A stretch of DNA of 64,000 nucleotides from the NCBI GenBank assembly GCA_016714225.1, contig JADJNS010000007.1, positions 248,001-312,000 of the forward strand, read 5' to 3'. Under the pieces are notes generated by a model. The model saw nothing but the letters and a program-made list of their open reading frames with translations. It was not told where the DNA came from and made no database searches. Made by a program: the position numbers and the translations under genes. Within the stretch, counting starts at the first letter, position 1. Every line of letters begins with the position of its first letter. Positions 33,546-42,400 of this stretch are shown here, in pieces. This DNA is from Archangiaceae bacterium. GTDB lineage: Bacteria; Myxococcota; Myxococcia; Myxococcales; Myxococcaceae.

Positions 33546-33837
33546 GCCCGAGGCGAGGCTCGCCGAGCTCGACGCCGTCTTCTCGGCGCTCGCCCACCGG
33601 GCGCGGCGGCAGATTCTCATGACCTTGCACTTCCGCGGCGGCTCGATGGCCGCGGGAGACATCGCCGGCCGTTTCGCTCATGCCTGGCCGACGACCACCC
33701 GCCACCTCAAGGTGCTCGAAGAGGCGGGCCTGGTCACCGTCGAGCGCAAGGGGCTCACGCGCCTGTATCGGCTGGAGCCCAAGAACCTCGAGGTGGTCAC
33801 CGGGTGGATGAAGTGGCTGAAGAGCGCGAAGGGTTGA
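33538..33837 (+). CDS. ArsR-family transcriptional regulator
   Basis: 99 aa winged helix. FSALAHRARRQILMTLHFRGG and AGDIAGRFAHAWPTTTRHLKVLEEAGLVTVERKGLTRLYRL give a clear ArsR-type HTH and wing. The metal-binding ELCVCDL motif of metalloregulators is absent (the equivalent segment is AAGDIAGRF), so it is the non-metal SdpR-like subgroup. Start TTG 33538 is the first in frame, overlapping the upstream gene by 8 nt. The tandem inverted repeats at 33170-33201 are its likely targets. Confidence 0.9.
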   Translation: MAEPEARLAELDAVFSALAHRARRQILMTLHFRGGSMAAGDIAGRFAHAWPTTTRHLKVLEEAGLVTVERKGLTRLYRLEPKNLEVVTGWMKWLKSAKG

Positions 33838-33880
33838 AGGCCTTCAGCCGCTCTCTTTCAGACCACTCGACCGAAAACTG

Positions 33881-33962
33881 TGCCCAGGGCGAGATTCGAA
33901 CTCGCACGCCTTGCGGCGCCACCCCCTCAAGATGGTGTGTCTACCAGTTCCACCACCTGGGC
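33881..33962 (-). tRNA. tRNA-Leu (anticodon GAG)
   Basis: 82 nt, with the long variable arm of class II tRNAs. Acceptor GCCCAGG pairs with CCTGGGC, discriminator A; anticodon arm CCATC-TTGAGGG-GGTGG with GAG; T arm GCGAG-TTCGAAT-CTCGC; variable arm CGCCGCAAGGCG. CCA is not encoded. It lies 58 nt downstream of secG in the same orientation, the gap-pgk-tpiA-secG-tRNA-Leu order found in many bacteria. Confidence 0.95.
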
Positions 33963-34020
33963 AACTGCGACTGCGTACTGCGTACTGCCTACGACCCGAA
34001 CGCTGCGGCGACGCCTCTTA

Positions 34021-34488
34021 TCAAGGACCCGCTTCAGTGCCGTTCACTTTTTTGTCCGGCGTCGAAGGTACGGGCTGGCCGGGCTTGTCTGACGGCATTT
34101 CGACCGCGCCCTGCGACGGAGGCGCATCGACAGCCTTGCCTTCGGTCGGCAGCGGCTGGCTGGGAGGCGGCGGAGCGTCTTCGGGCTTGGCGCCCTCGCC
34201 CACCGGCTTGGCCGGCGCGCTGGTCGACGTCTCATCGACGATCGAGTTGGCCACCGAGCCCCTGAGCCCCACGAACGAGAGGCCCAGCGAAGTGATGAAG
34301 TAGGCGATGGCGCAGACCGCGGTGACCTTGCCGAGGAAGGTGACCGCGCCGCGGCCGCCGAACGCCGACGTCGCCGCACCGCCGCCGAGCGCCGCGCCCA
34401 TGCCCGCGTCCTTCCCCGGCTGGAGAAGAATCACGAAGATCATGAACACGCAGAGCAGCACGTGAACTGCGGAGACGAAATAGATCAT
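34021..34488 (-). CDS. secG: preprotein translocase subunit SecG
   Basis: 155 aa. Two transmembrane helices with the SecG signature: FMIFVILLQPGKDAGMG in helix 1, then GAATSAFGGRGAVTFLGKVT, and helix 2 (AVCAIAYFITSLGLSFV). SecG joins SecYE at the inner membrane to speed protein export. A long C-terminal Pro/Glu/Lys-rich tail (about 75-155) extends the usual 75-110 aa protein and is probably disordered. It is between tpiA and tRNA-Leu. Confidence 0.93.
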   Translation of the reverse strand: MIYFVSAVHVLLCVFMIFVILLQPGKDAGMGAALGGGAATSAFGGRGAVTFLGKVTAVCAIAYFITSLGLSFVGLRGSVANSIVDETSTSAPAKPVGEGAKPEDAPPPPSQPLPTEGKAVDAPPSQGAVEMPSDKPGQPVPSTPDKKVNGTEAGP

Positions 34489-34526
34489 GACGAGGGGCGC
34501 TCCTTAATCACACGGCCCGACACAAC

Positions 34527-35285
34527 TCAACCCTTCGCCTTCACGATGCCGGCGAAGTCGGCGACTTTCAGCGAAGCGCCACCGACGAGCGCGCCATCGA
34601 TGTCGGTCTGCGAGAGCAGCTCGGTAGCGTTGTCGGGCTTCACGCTGCCGCCGTACTGAATGCGAACCTGCTGGGCGGTGTCGGGGTTCCACAGCTCGGT
34701 GAGGAGCCCGCGAATGTGGGCGTGAACCTCTTGCGCCTGGCGAGAGGTCGCCGTCTTGCCGGTGCCGATGGCCCAGACCGGCTCGTAGGCCACCACGAAG
34801 CGCGCGCCGTCGGCGGCCGAGAACCCTTTCAAGGCACCCTTCACCTGGGTCGAGACCACGTCGAGCGTCTTGCCCGCCTCGCGCTCGGCCAGGGTCTCGC
34901 CCACGCACACGATGGGCAGCATGCCCGCCTTGAGCACCGCCGAGATCTTCTCGTTCACGCCCGCGTCGGTCTCGTGAAACAGCTGCCGCCGCTCGGAGTG
35001 CCCCAGAATCACCCAGGCCACCCCGAGGTCTTTGAGCATCTCGGCCGAGACCTCGCCGGTGAACGCGCCCGAGCCCTGCGAATGGCAGTTCTGCGCCGCC
35101 AGCTCGACGTTCGAGCCTTCGATGGCCTTGGCCGCCGCCGCCAGCGCAGTGAACGGAGGCGCCACCGCGATCTCGACCCGGTCGCGCACCATCGACACTG
35201 CCCCGCGCAGGTCGCGCAGCATCGCCGCGGCCTCCGAGGCGGTCTTGTTCATCTTCCAGTTGCCACAGATGAAAGCCCGTCTCAT
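34527..35285 (-). CDS. tpiA: triosephosphate isomerase
   Basis: 252 aa. The TIM enzyme interconverts dihydroxyacetone phosphate and glyceraldehyde 3-phosphate. N-terminal GNWKMNKT, catalytic His in LGHSERRQ, catalytic Glu in VVAYEPVWAIGTG, and phosphate-binding IQYGGSVKPDNA are all present, and length is standard. Start ATG 35285; the gene follows pgk with 5 nt between them, in the same operon. Confidence 0.97.
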   Translation of the reverse strand: MRRAFICGNWKMNKTASEAAAMLRDLRGAVSMVRDRVEIAVAPPFTALAAAAKAIEGSNVELAAQNCHSQGSGAFTGEVSAEMLKDLGVAWVILGHSERRQLFHETDAGVNEKISAVLKAGMLPIVCVGETLAEREAGKTLDVVSTQVKGALKGFSAADGARFVVAYEPVWAIGTGKTATSRQAQEVHAHIRGLLTELWNPDTAQQVRIQYGGSVKPDNATELLSQTDIDGALVGGASLKVADFAGIVKAKG

Positions 35286-35290
35286 GTCGC

Positions 35291-36481
35291 TCACCCTTCC
35301 AGCGCCTTGATGCCGGGCAGCTCTTTGCCCTCGAGGAACTCGAGCGAAGCGCCGCCGCCGGTCGACACGTGGGTCATCTTCGAGGCCACGTTGAACTCGT
35401 TCACAGCCGCCGCGCTGTCTCCGCCGCCCACCACCGTCTGCGCGCGCCCGTTGGCGGCCATCGCCTCGGCCACCTGGCGGGTGCCCTCGGAGAACTTCTT
35501 CACCTCGAACAGGCCCATCGGCCCGTTCCACAGCACGGTGCGCGCCGAGGCGATGTGCTGCCGGTACAGGTCGCGGGTCTTGCGGCCGATGTCGAGCCCC
35601 ATCAGGTCGGCGGGTATCGCCTGGGTCTCGACCTCGCGCGCGTCGCTCTTCTCGTCGGGAGACGTGCCGCACACATGGTCGACCGGCAGCACCAGGTCGA
35701 CGCCCATGCGCTTGGCCGAGTCCATCAGGCGGGTGGCGAGGGCCAGCTTGTCGTCTTCGACCCGGCTCTTGCCGACCTGCACGCCCATCGCCTTCAAGAA
35801 CGTGTAGGCCATCGCCCCGCCGATCAAGAGCGCGTTCACCTTGGGCAGCAGGCTCTCGATCACCTTGATCTTGTCCGACACCTTGGCGCCGCCCAGCACC
35901 GCCACGAACGGCTTCTCGGGGTTCTTCAAGACCCGGCCCAGGTTCTCGAGCTCTTTCTTGATGAGCAGCCCGGCGGCCTTCTCTTTCACGAACGGCACCA
36001 TGCCGGCGGTCGAGGCGTGCGCCCGGTGAGCGGTGCCGAACGCGTCGTTCACGTAGACGTCGGCGAGCGAGGCGAGCTCTCTGGCGAAGCCCTCGTCGTT
36101 GCCCTCTTCTTCTTTGTGGAAGCGCAGGTTCTCGAGCATCAGCACCTGCCCCGGCTTCAGGTCTTTCGCGGTCTTCACCACCGCGTCGCCCACGCAGTCG
36201 TCGGCCTGCACCACCTCGTGCTCCTTGCCGAGCAGGTCGGCCAGCCGCTGCGAGACGGGCTCGAGCGAGAGCTTCGGGTCGACGCCCTTGGGCCTGCCCA
36301 GGTGCGAGGCCAGAATCACCCGCGCGCCCATCTTCAGCGCGAGCTGAATGGTGGGCAGCGCCTCGCGAATGCGCGTGTCGTCGGTGACCTTGCGCGCGTC
36401 GTCGAGCGGCACGTTGAAGTCGACGCGAATGAAGGTGCGTTTGCCGGTCAGCTGCAGCTGGTCGACGTACTTGACGGTCAT
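35291..36481 (-). CDS. pgk: phosphoglycerate kinase
   Basis: 396 aa, typical length. It transfers phosphate from 1,3-bisphosphoglycerate to ADP. Seen: FIRVDFNVPLD at the N-terminus, SHLGRPKG, substrate-binding RAHASTAGMV, hinge region with VAVLGGAKVSDK, the nucleotide loop WNGPMGLFE and the C-terminal VVGGGDSAAAV with STGGGASLEFLEGKELPG. No missing key residue. It lies 18 nt after gap and 5 nt before tpiA. Confidence 0.97.
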   Translation of the reverse strand: MTVKYVDQLQLTGKRTFIRVDFNVPLDDARKVTDDTRIREALPTIQLALKMGARVILASHLGRPKGVDPKLSLEPVSQRLADLLGKEHEVVQADDCVGDAVVKTAKDLKPGQVLMLENLRFHKEEEGNDEGFARELASLADVYVNDAFGTAHRAHASTAGMVPFVKEKAAGLLIKKELENLGRVLKNPEKPFVAVLGGAKVSDKIKVIESLLPKVNALLIGGAMAYTFLKAMGVQVGKSRVEDDKLALATRLMDSAKRMGVDLVLPVDHVCGTSPDEKSDAREVETQAIPADLMGLDIGRKTRDLYRQHIASARTVLWNGPMGLFEVKKFSEGTRQVAEAMAANGRAQTVVGGGDSAAAVNEFNVASKMTHVSTGGGASLEFLEGKELPGIKALEG

Positions 36482-36499
36482 GGGAGCCCCTCGCCGCTC

Positions 36500-37510
36500 T
36501 TAAAGCTTGCCGCCGACGAACTTCATCACGTCGACGCAGCGGTTCGAGTAGCCCCACTCGTTGTCGTACCAGGCCATCACCTTGATCATGTTGTCGATCA
36601 CGGTGGTGTTGGTGGCGTCGAAGATCGCCGAGTGCGGGTTGCCGTTGTAGTCGATGGAGACGGTCTGATCTTCCGAGTACTGCAGCACGTTCTTGAGGGC
36701 GCCCTGGGCGGCCTTCTTGAACGCCGCGTTGATCTCTTCGACGGTGGCGGTCTTCTTCACGTTGACCGTCAGGTCGACCAGCGACACGTTGGGGGTCGGC
36801 ACGCGCACCGCGAGGCCCGAGAGCTTGCCCTTGAGCTGAGGCAGCACCTCGCCGATCGCCTTGGCGGCGCCGGTGCTGGCGGGAATCATCGACAGCGCGG
36901 CGGCGCGAGCGCGGCGCAGGTCGTCGTGCACCAGGTCGAGAATGCGCTGGTCATTGGTGTAGCTGTGAATGGTCGTCATCAGGCCGCGCTCGATGCCGAA
37001 GGTCTCGTCGAGCACCTTGGCCACCGGGGCGAGGCAGTTGGTGGTGCACGAGGCGTTCGAGATGATGTGGTGCTTCGACGCGTCGTAGGTCTCGTGGTTG
37101 ATGCCGAAGGCCACGGTGTGGTCGATGCCCTTCTTGCCGGGCGCCGAGATGATCACCTTCTTCGCGCCGGCGGTGAGGTGCAGCGCCGCCTTCTCGCGAT
37201 CGGTGAAGCGGCCGGTCGACTCGAGCACGATGTCGACGCCGAGCTCCTTCCACGGGAGCTTGGCGGGGTCTTTCTCGGCGGTGACCTTGAGCGCCTTGCC
37301 GTCGATCACGAAGCCGTGCTCGTTGGTCTCGACCGTGCCGCCCCAGGTGCCGTGCACCGAGTCGTACTTGAACAGATGCGCCAGCGTGGTGGGCTTGTCG
37401 AGGTCGTTGATGGCGACGACCTCGAGGTCCTTCTCTTTGCGCTCGAGCGCAGCACGGAGCACGCAGCGGCCGATACGGCCGAAACCATTGATGGCGATCT
37501 TGGTAGGCAT
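36500..37510 (-). CDS. gap: glyceraldehyde-3-phosphate dehydrogenase, type I
   Basis: 336 aa, start ATG 37510 with GGAG upstream. It oxidises glyceraldehyde 3-phosphate with NAD(P)+ and phosphate. NAD-binding INGFGRIGR, catalytic Cys in SNASCTTNCLAP, His in TTIHSYTNDQ, and Arg in STGAAKA…GLAVRVPTPNVSLVDL are present. Residue Asp after the second strand (AINDLD) favours NAD+ over NADP+. It is the first gene of gap-pgk-tpiA-secG-tRNA-Leu and follows the amidase by 10 nt. Confidence 0.97.
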   Translation of the reverse strand: MPTKIAINGFGRIGRCVLRAALERKEKDLEVVAINDLDKPTTLAHLFKYDSVHGTWGGTVETNEHGFVIDGKALKVTAEKDPAKLPWKELGVDIVLESTGRFTDREKAALHLTAGAKKVIISAPGKKGIDHTVAFGINHETYDASKHHIISNASCTTNCLAPVAKVLDETFGIERGLMTTIHSYTNDQRILDLVHDDLRRARAAALSMIPASTGAAKAIGEVLPQLKGKLSGLAVRVPTPNVSLVDLTVNVKKTATVEEINAAFKKAAQGALKNVLQYSEDQTVSIDYNGNPHSAIFDATNTTVIDNMIKVMAWYDNEWGYSNRCVDVMKFVGGKL

Positions 37511-37520
37511 GGCGGGCTCC

Positions 37521-40145
37521 TTAGCGGCGGCGGCGCACGTACGCAATCGCAAGCAGCAGCAGCGCGCTGGCCTCGGCCGAGCCGCAGCCGCAGTGCTTCA
37601 CCGCGGCCTCGGCACCCAGCGCGTCGGTCAGCTCGGGCAGCGCGACGGGCCGGGGCGGCTCACCGGCGTCGGGCTCACCGGCGTCGGGCTCGTCGACCGT
37701 GCCGGCGTCGGGCTCGGGCTCGATGGGCCCCGCGTCGGGCAGCTCGGTGAGCACCCCGAGGTACTTCATCACCCGGCCCATCACCTCGACCCGCGCGGGG
37801 CGCGACACGAGGGTCTCGAAGGGGAAGCCGAAGGTCACCACCGTGCCCATCACGCCCACCGCCGCCGCGGTGCCCGCATCGTCGTAGCGCGCGGCCACCG
37901 TGGCGCCCGCGCCGGTCAGCGCGTCGGTGGGGCCGGTGAGGTACGCGCCACGGGTGCCGTCGTCGAGGGCGAGGTCATCGACCCCAGAGAGAAAGTCGGC
38001 GCCGTCGACCCGCGCGTTGACCGCGCCGCCGACCGCAGCCACGTGCAACGTGCCCGAGAGAAAGGCGGCGTCGGCGTCGAGCGTGCCCGAGAAGAACAGC
38101 GGCTTGCCCGAGCTCAACGCCATCTTCTCGGCGGCCGACAGCGGCGCGCCCGCCGGGTGGCCGCGGCCAGCGAGAAAGTCGAGCGCCACGTACGCAGCCG
38201 GGGTCACCTCGCCCGCGACCAGGGCGTCGGCAGTGGCGCTGTCGAAGCCGAGCGTCGAGGGCGAGAGCGCATCGGCGTGGGTGCGCGCGTACGAGCCGTC
38301 GTTGAGCCGCTTGATGAAGATGCGCAGCACGTTGCCCAGGGCGTAGGCCGAGAGGTCTTCGGTCTTGGCCATCGACGCCTCGAGGCGATCGAACGCGTTG
38401 ACGATCAGCACCCGCTGCGCGCCGGCCCTGGCCGCCACGGTGGCGCTGGGCAACGACTCGCCGCCCGCGTTCACCGCCGCCACCCGCCAGTAGCGCACGT
38501 CGCTCGCGGCGGCGGTGAAGCTGAGGCCATTCACCTCGACCCCGTCGTCCCACCCCAGGCCGTCGGCGCTCGAGTAAACCCGGTACTTCGTCGCCGCCTG
38601 CCCGCCGACCCCCTGCGCGTCGGTGGCCGGCGCGTGCCACTTCACCAGCACGGTGTCGGGGCCCTGCCCCACCGCCGCCAGGTGGGTGGGCGGCTCGGGC
38701 GGGAACACGGGGGTCTTCGAGTCCTTCTCGGCGAAGTACCGAATCACGCCCTGGGTGATGGCGCGGGTGGCGAGGTAGCGAAAGGCCGGCTCTTTGAGCG
38801 AGAGCGCGTCGGTGGCGTTGTCGTGAAAGGCGATCTCCATCAGCACCGCCGGCATCTCGTTGTTGTGGCTGGGGTTCAGCTCTCCGAAGTACGCCGAGTG
38901 AATTCCGCGGTCGCGCCAGGTCGGCTTGTTCCACCCCGCGGCGGCGCGAATGTCGTTGATCAGCTCGGCGTGCAGGTGCTGGGCGAGCTTGTCCGAGCCC
39001 GCCACGCCGGTGAAGTCGTAGGTGCCGTCGGGCGGGTTGGGCCCGTAGACGTAGACGTCGGTACCCACCGCGGTGCCGTCGAAGGCGTTGGTGTGCCACG
39101 CCAGATAGATGGCGTCTTCACCGGGCTCGTGAACCCAGGCCGAGAAGCGGCTGCGGGCGCCGACGTCGTCGTTGTGGTCGGTGTCGCTGTAGTCGTAGAC
39201 CGTCGCCGGCGCCCCGGAGAACTGCGCGTGGTAGCGCGCGCTCTCTTCGAAGCGCGGCCGCTTGCTCACCCCGCCGCCGCGATCGATGAGCCCCATGCCG
39301 CCGCCGAAGCGCACCGCGTCGAGCGAGACGTTGCCGACGCCCGAGGCCGAGTCGTTGAGCACCTGCACGACCGCAGGGGTGTTGACCTTGAAGTAGAAGC
39401 GGCCGAGCAGCACCCAGGTGCCGCCCGCGCGCCGCTGGTTCACCCGAAAGTGCGACTCGCCGCCGGCGTGCTTCACCAGGTAGTGGGCGTCGGTCACCCG
39501 CGCGGTGAACTCGGTGTAGCTGACGTAGACGTTGTACTCGCCCGCCGCGGGCAGGTTGGCGCTGTAGGTGGCGCTGGCGGTGGCGGTGGCCGCCGCGTCC
39601 ATCAGGCGGTTGGTGCCCAGGGTGAACGGGTTGGTGGCGCCGGTGATGATCGCGGGCGGCTTGCCCCAGCCGGCGAGCGTCGAGTCCGAGAAGCCGGCGT
39701 CGGGCCCCGCCTCGAGGTAGCCGGCGCCGGCGTTGTCGACCACCACCATGGCGGGGCTCAGGTCGATCTCCCGAACCGTCACCACGCGTGCGCCGGCGTT
39801 CACCAGCATCGGCAACAGGTACTGGCTGACCGTCTCGGTGCTGACCAGGTCTTCGACGATCTGGTGGGTGGTGCCGCGCTGGGTGCGCCAGCCGCTCAGG
39901 CCGGCTTCCCAGGTGAAGCCGTGGCCGGGCGACAGGTAGATGGTCTTGCCCGCCAGCGCGCCGGTGTCGTCGATGCGCGGCTGTGGCGTGCCGCCGATGA
40001 TCGCCTGGGGGCCGCGCTCGCGCCGCACCACGGGTGGGCCGTCGGGGGCCGCCTCGAACGGCTTCGCGGGCACTGGGGGAAAGGGGCGAGGGGGCTCGAG
40101 GCCGCAGTCTTGGGTGAGGAGTACGGTGACGAGAGCGGCGAGCAC
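37521..40145 (-). CDS. N-acetylmuramoyl-L-alanine amidase with inserted golvesin-like domain and MYXO-CTERM-like tail
   Basis: 874 aa from GTG 40145, which gives a lipoprotein-like signal (LAALVTVLLTQDC); a longer frame begins at 40217. Amidase_3 catalytic motifs are split: IYLSPGHGF with zinc His at about 70, then AIYLAWHTNAF and VLMEIAFHDN much later. Between them lies a golvesin/Xly-type beta sandwich (EYNVYVSYTEF … VSLDAVRFGGG). A fibronectin type III domain, a large unknown domain, DAG-rich linkers and a C-terminal Cys-Gly-Cys, hydrophobic helix and RRRR end follow, resembling MYXO-CTERM. It probably cleaves cell-wall stem peptides at the cell surface. Confidence 0.83.
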   Translation of the reverse strand: MLAALVTVLLTQDCGLEPPRPFPPVPAKPFEAAPDGPPVVRRERGPQAIIGGTPQPRIDDTGALAGKTIYLSPGHGFTWEAGLSGWRTQRGTTHQIVEDLVSTETVSQYLLPMLVNAGARVVTVREIDLSPAMVVVDNAGAGYLEAGPDAGFSDSTLAGWGKPPAIITGATNPFTLGTNRLMDAAATATASATYSANLPAAGEYNVYVSYTEFTARVTDAHYLVKHAGGESHFRVNQRRAGGTWVLLGRFYFKVNTPAVVQVLNDSASGVGNVSLDAVRFGGGMGLIDRGGGVSKRPRFEESARYHAQFSGAPATVYDYSDTDHNDDVGARSRFSAWVHEPGEDAIYLAWHTNAFDGTAVGTDVYVYGPNPPDGTYDFTGVAGSDKLAQHLHAELINDIRAAAGWNKPTWRDRGIHSAYFGELNPSHNNEMPAVLMEIAFHDNATDALSLKEPAFRYLATRAITQGVIRYFAEKDSKTPVFPPEPPTHLAAVGQGPDTVLVKWHAPATDAQGVGGQAATKYRVYSSADGLGWDDGVEVNGLSFTAAASDVRYWRVAAVNAGGESLPSATVAARAGAQRVLIVNAFDRLEASMAKTEDLSAYALGNVLRIFIKRLNDGSYARTHADALSPSTLGFDSATADALVAGEVTPAAYVALDFLAGRGHPAGAPLSAAEKMALSSGKPLFFSGTLDADAAFLSGTLHVAAVGGAVNARVDGADFLSGVDDLALDDGTRGAYLTGPTDALTGAGATVAARYDDAGTAAAVGVMGTVVTFGFPFETLVSRPARVEVMGRVMKYLGVLTELPDAGPIEPEPDAGTVDEPDAGEPDAGEPPRPVALPELTDALGAEAAVKHCGCGSAEASALLLLAIAYVRRRR

Positions 40146-40501
40146 GGGGACTCTATAGCTTAGGGTGGTGGGGAGGCGGTGCGTGGGTGCTCGGGTCGGT
40201 GGGCTCGGCTGCACCACAGCGAGTCGAGGCAGGCGCGCTTCGTTCGCCCGGGCGACGGCCCGGCAGGGTCAGGCCAAGGTTCAGCGGTCTCGTCCAGGGG
40301 CAAGACTGGGCAGGGGGTGAGGGCAGCCCCCCTTCGTTCGCAAGCGCGCCTGCCACGGCGTCGTCGGCAGTTGCTCGCGAGCGCTCCGAAAAAAAACGGC
40401 GTCGGACGTGCCGGAAACCTCCCGGCCTCGTCCGACGCTCTTTTGGCGAGGGCGCGTGGCCCTGACGCCGCACCGGCATTACGCCGGTGTTTTGAAAAGT
40501 C
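40146..40501. other. 356-nt intergenic region
   Basis: No gene is supported. It may include the 5' end of the amidase message, as the upstream frame stays open to 40217. CTATAG around 40153-40158 could contribute to a promoter. The second half contains the strong hairpin described separately. Several open frames here lack codon bias or homology. Confidence 0.5.
40389..40438 (-). terminator. strong intrinsic terminator after cytochrome c gene
   Basis: A perfect 10-bp inverted repeat GCGTCGGACG/CGTCCGACGC (40399-40408 and 40429-40438) with an internal CCGG hairpin is followed, on the minus strand, by CG and eight T. It ends the cytochrome c lipoprotein message (stop at 40502). The plus-strand side has TCTTTT, so some bidirectional activity is possible. 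Confidence 0.9.
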
Positions 40502-40999
40502 TCACCGCATCGACGTGCTGGGCCGCTCCTCGCCCTTCAGCTGGTCTCCCTCGCGGGGGATGACCAGGTTCGCCGCGCGCGCCATGTCGAGGTGCTCGTT
40601 GCCCACCTTCGCGCCGTTGGCCTTCAGGTCGAACGCGAGAATGCGGAAGTAATCGTCTTCGCTCAGCTTGCCCGCATCATCGGCAGGCATGTTGGCCACC
40701 ACGAACTTCGCCACGTCGGCGACCGTGACGAACTGCATGGTGCGCTTCTTGGCTTCGGCCGGCGGGTTGAGCGAGAGGGCGCCCTTGTCCATGTCGACCA
40801 CGCGGGGCGCCTTCTTGGTGCCTTCACCGAGCACGCCGTGGCACTTCGCGCAGTTCGCGGTGTACAGGCCCGCGCCCTTCAGCGCCTGGTCGTTGAACGA
40901 CTCGTGCTGATCTCTCTCGGCCTTGGTCTCGTCATCTCGCGTCTCGCGCTGCATGCAGCCCGCGAACACCACTACGGCCAGCCAGCGAAGGTGTCTCAT
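40502..40999 (-). CDS. c-type cytochrome lipoprotein
   Basis: 165 aa, start ATG 40999. A lipoprotein signal ends at VFAGC. One heme c site, CAKCH (about residue 50), with an axial Met candidate in VANMPAD, fits a class I monohaem cytochrome c. Heme would be attached by the Ccm system encoded at 7.3-14 kb. Its C-terminal 50 residues (ILAFDLKANG … LVIPREGDQ) resemble the tail of cytochromes of the type found with respiratory complexes. Electron partner unknown. Confidence 0.9.
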   Translation of the reverse strand: MRHLRWLAVVVFAGCMQRETRDDETKAERDQHESFNDQALKGAGLYTANCAKCHGVLGEGTKKAPRVVDMDKGALSLNPPAEAKKRTMQFVTVADVAKFVVANMPADDAGKLSEDDYFRILAFDLKANGAKVGNEHLDMARAANLVIPREGDQLKGEERPSTSMR

Positions 41000-41197
41000 C
41001 TCTCTCGTCCCTTTCGGTGAAACGATAAGAGCGGGCGCCGCAGCGCGCACGGGCGCACCGAACGGAAACGCGAGCGCGTGTCCCTCGGGCGGGGACACCT
41101 GTCGGGCCGACTCCGCACCCGCATCGAGTGGGGGCGCGCGAGAACCCGAGCGGTTCTCGCTCAGTGGCGCTGGCCTCGTTTCTGCCACGCGCAGCGC

Positions 41198-42394
41198 ATG
41201 AACTTTCGCCCTCGCTGCGTCACCCTGCTGATTCTCGTCGCGTGCGGAGCCCCCGAGACGGGTGGCACCGGCGGCGGCTCGACCGCAGGAGGCACTGCCA
41301 CCGCAGGAGGCACGGCGACGGCGGGCGGCACTGCCGGAGGCAGCGCCGGCGGTCGCGCCGGAGGCACCGCAGGCGGAGCGAGCGCGGGCGGCGCCGGCGG
41401 CGCGGCAGGCGGCACTGCCCCTGCGTACTGCGCCACCGGAGGGGTGATGCTCTGGCAGAACCTGGAGGCCTGTGGCTGGGCGGGCCGCGCCAACACCGGG
41501 GTGCCGGCGGGCCGCCTGCTCACCAGCACCGTCGGCCGCACCGTCAGCGCCGACAACACGGTGATCGACGGCGAGCGCATCGCCGGCCACCTGGTGATCA
41601 CCGGCAAGAACGTGACGGTGAAGAACAGCATCATCACGTGGGACGGCGGAGGCGCCGGCGGCAGTGGCGTGATTCTCGTCGAGGCCGGCGCGACCGCGAT
41701 CATCGATCACGTCGAGATCAACGGCCTGAACCACACCCACGCGTGCATCTGGCACCAGGGCTCACAGCTCACCGCCACGGCGGTGAACTGCTACGGCGTG
41801 AACGACGGCATCTTCAGCTGGAACCAGAACACCGGCCGCGCCGACTCGGGAGATCACTTCACCATCACCGACAGCTACTTCCACGATCTCACCCACGACG
41901 CCGCCAACGGGCACATCGACGGGTACCAGACCGAAGGCGCGCAGCACGGCGTCATTCGGCACAACACCTATGACTTTCCCTCTGACGCCAACAGCGCCAT
42001 CGCGCTGTGGAACAGCCAGAAGAACACCGACGACATCGTGATCGAGAACAACCTGATGACCGGCGGCGGGTTCGTCATCTACGCCGAAGACTACGTGGGC
42101 CCCGGCAACGCCACGGCGACCGAGAACGTCGCCAACTCGGCGGTGGGCGGCTACCAGCTCACCAACGTGAGGTTCTTGAACAACCGCTTCAGCACCAACA
42201 ACGCGCCGCACACCGCGCAGAGCAACGCGCCGTGCGTGGGCTCGTACGGGGTCTGGTTCTACCGCGGCGGGTGGTCGCCCTACTTCGGCGGCCCCAGCGA
42301 CCTGTGGACCGGGGCGGGCAGCACCCGCTCGGGCAACGTGGTGCTCGAGACGGGCTTCGACCTCGACTCGGGCAACAAGGCGGGCTGCAACTGA
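41198..42394 (+). CDS. secreted lipoprotein with right-handed beta-helix
   Basis: 398 aa, start ATG 41198. Lipoprotein signal (LLILVAC), a Gly/Ala/Thr-rich linker (about 20-75) encoded by imperfect repeats, then NTGVPAGRLLTSTVG and a right-handed parallel beta-helix domain with repeated strands (VTVKNSIITW, AIIDHVEINGLNH, ITDSYFHDLTHD, IVIENNLMTGG). Proteins of this type act on or bind polysaccharides, but no catalytic residues can be named. The next gene is convergent, 6 nt away. Confidence 0.85.
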   Translation: MNFRPRCVTLLILVACGAPETGGTGGGSTAGGTATAGGTATAGGTAGGSAGGRAGGTAGGASAGGAGGAAGGTAPAYCATGGVMLWQNLEACGWAGRANTGVPAGRLLTSTVGRTVSADNTVIDGERIAGHLVITGKNVTVKNSIITWDGGGAGGSGVILVEAGATAIIDHVEINGLNHTHACIWHQGSQLTATAVNCYGVNDGIFSWNQNTGRADSGDHFTITDSYFHDLTHDAANGHIDGYQTEGAQHGVIRHNTYDFPSDANSAIALWNSQKNTDDIVIENNLMTGGGFVIYAEDYVGPGNATATENVANSAVGGYQLTNVRFLNNRFSTNNAPHTAQSNAPCVGSYGVWFYRGGWSPYFGGPSDLWTGAGSTRSGNVVLETGFDLDSGNKAGCN

Positions 42395-42400
42395 AAGCGC

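Noticed and set aside
37098..40163. A 1021-codon plus-strand open frame opposite gap and the amidase
   Set aside because: Antisense shadow of genes with clear catalytic motifs; composition is low-complexity and lacks any motif or RBS.
40179..40465. Small open frames in the 40146-40501 gap
   Set aside because: No RBS, no codon-position bias, and overlap with the terminator hairpin.
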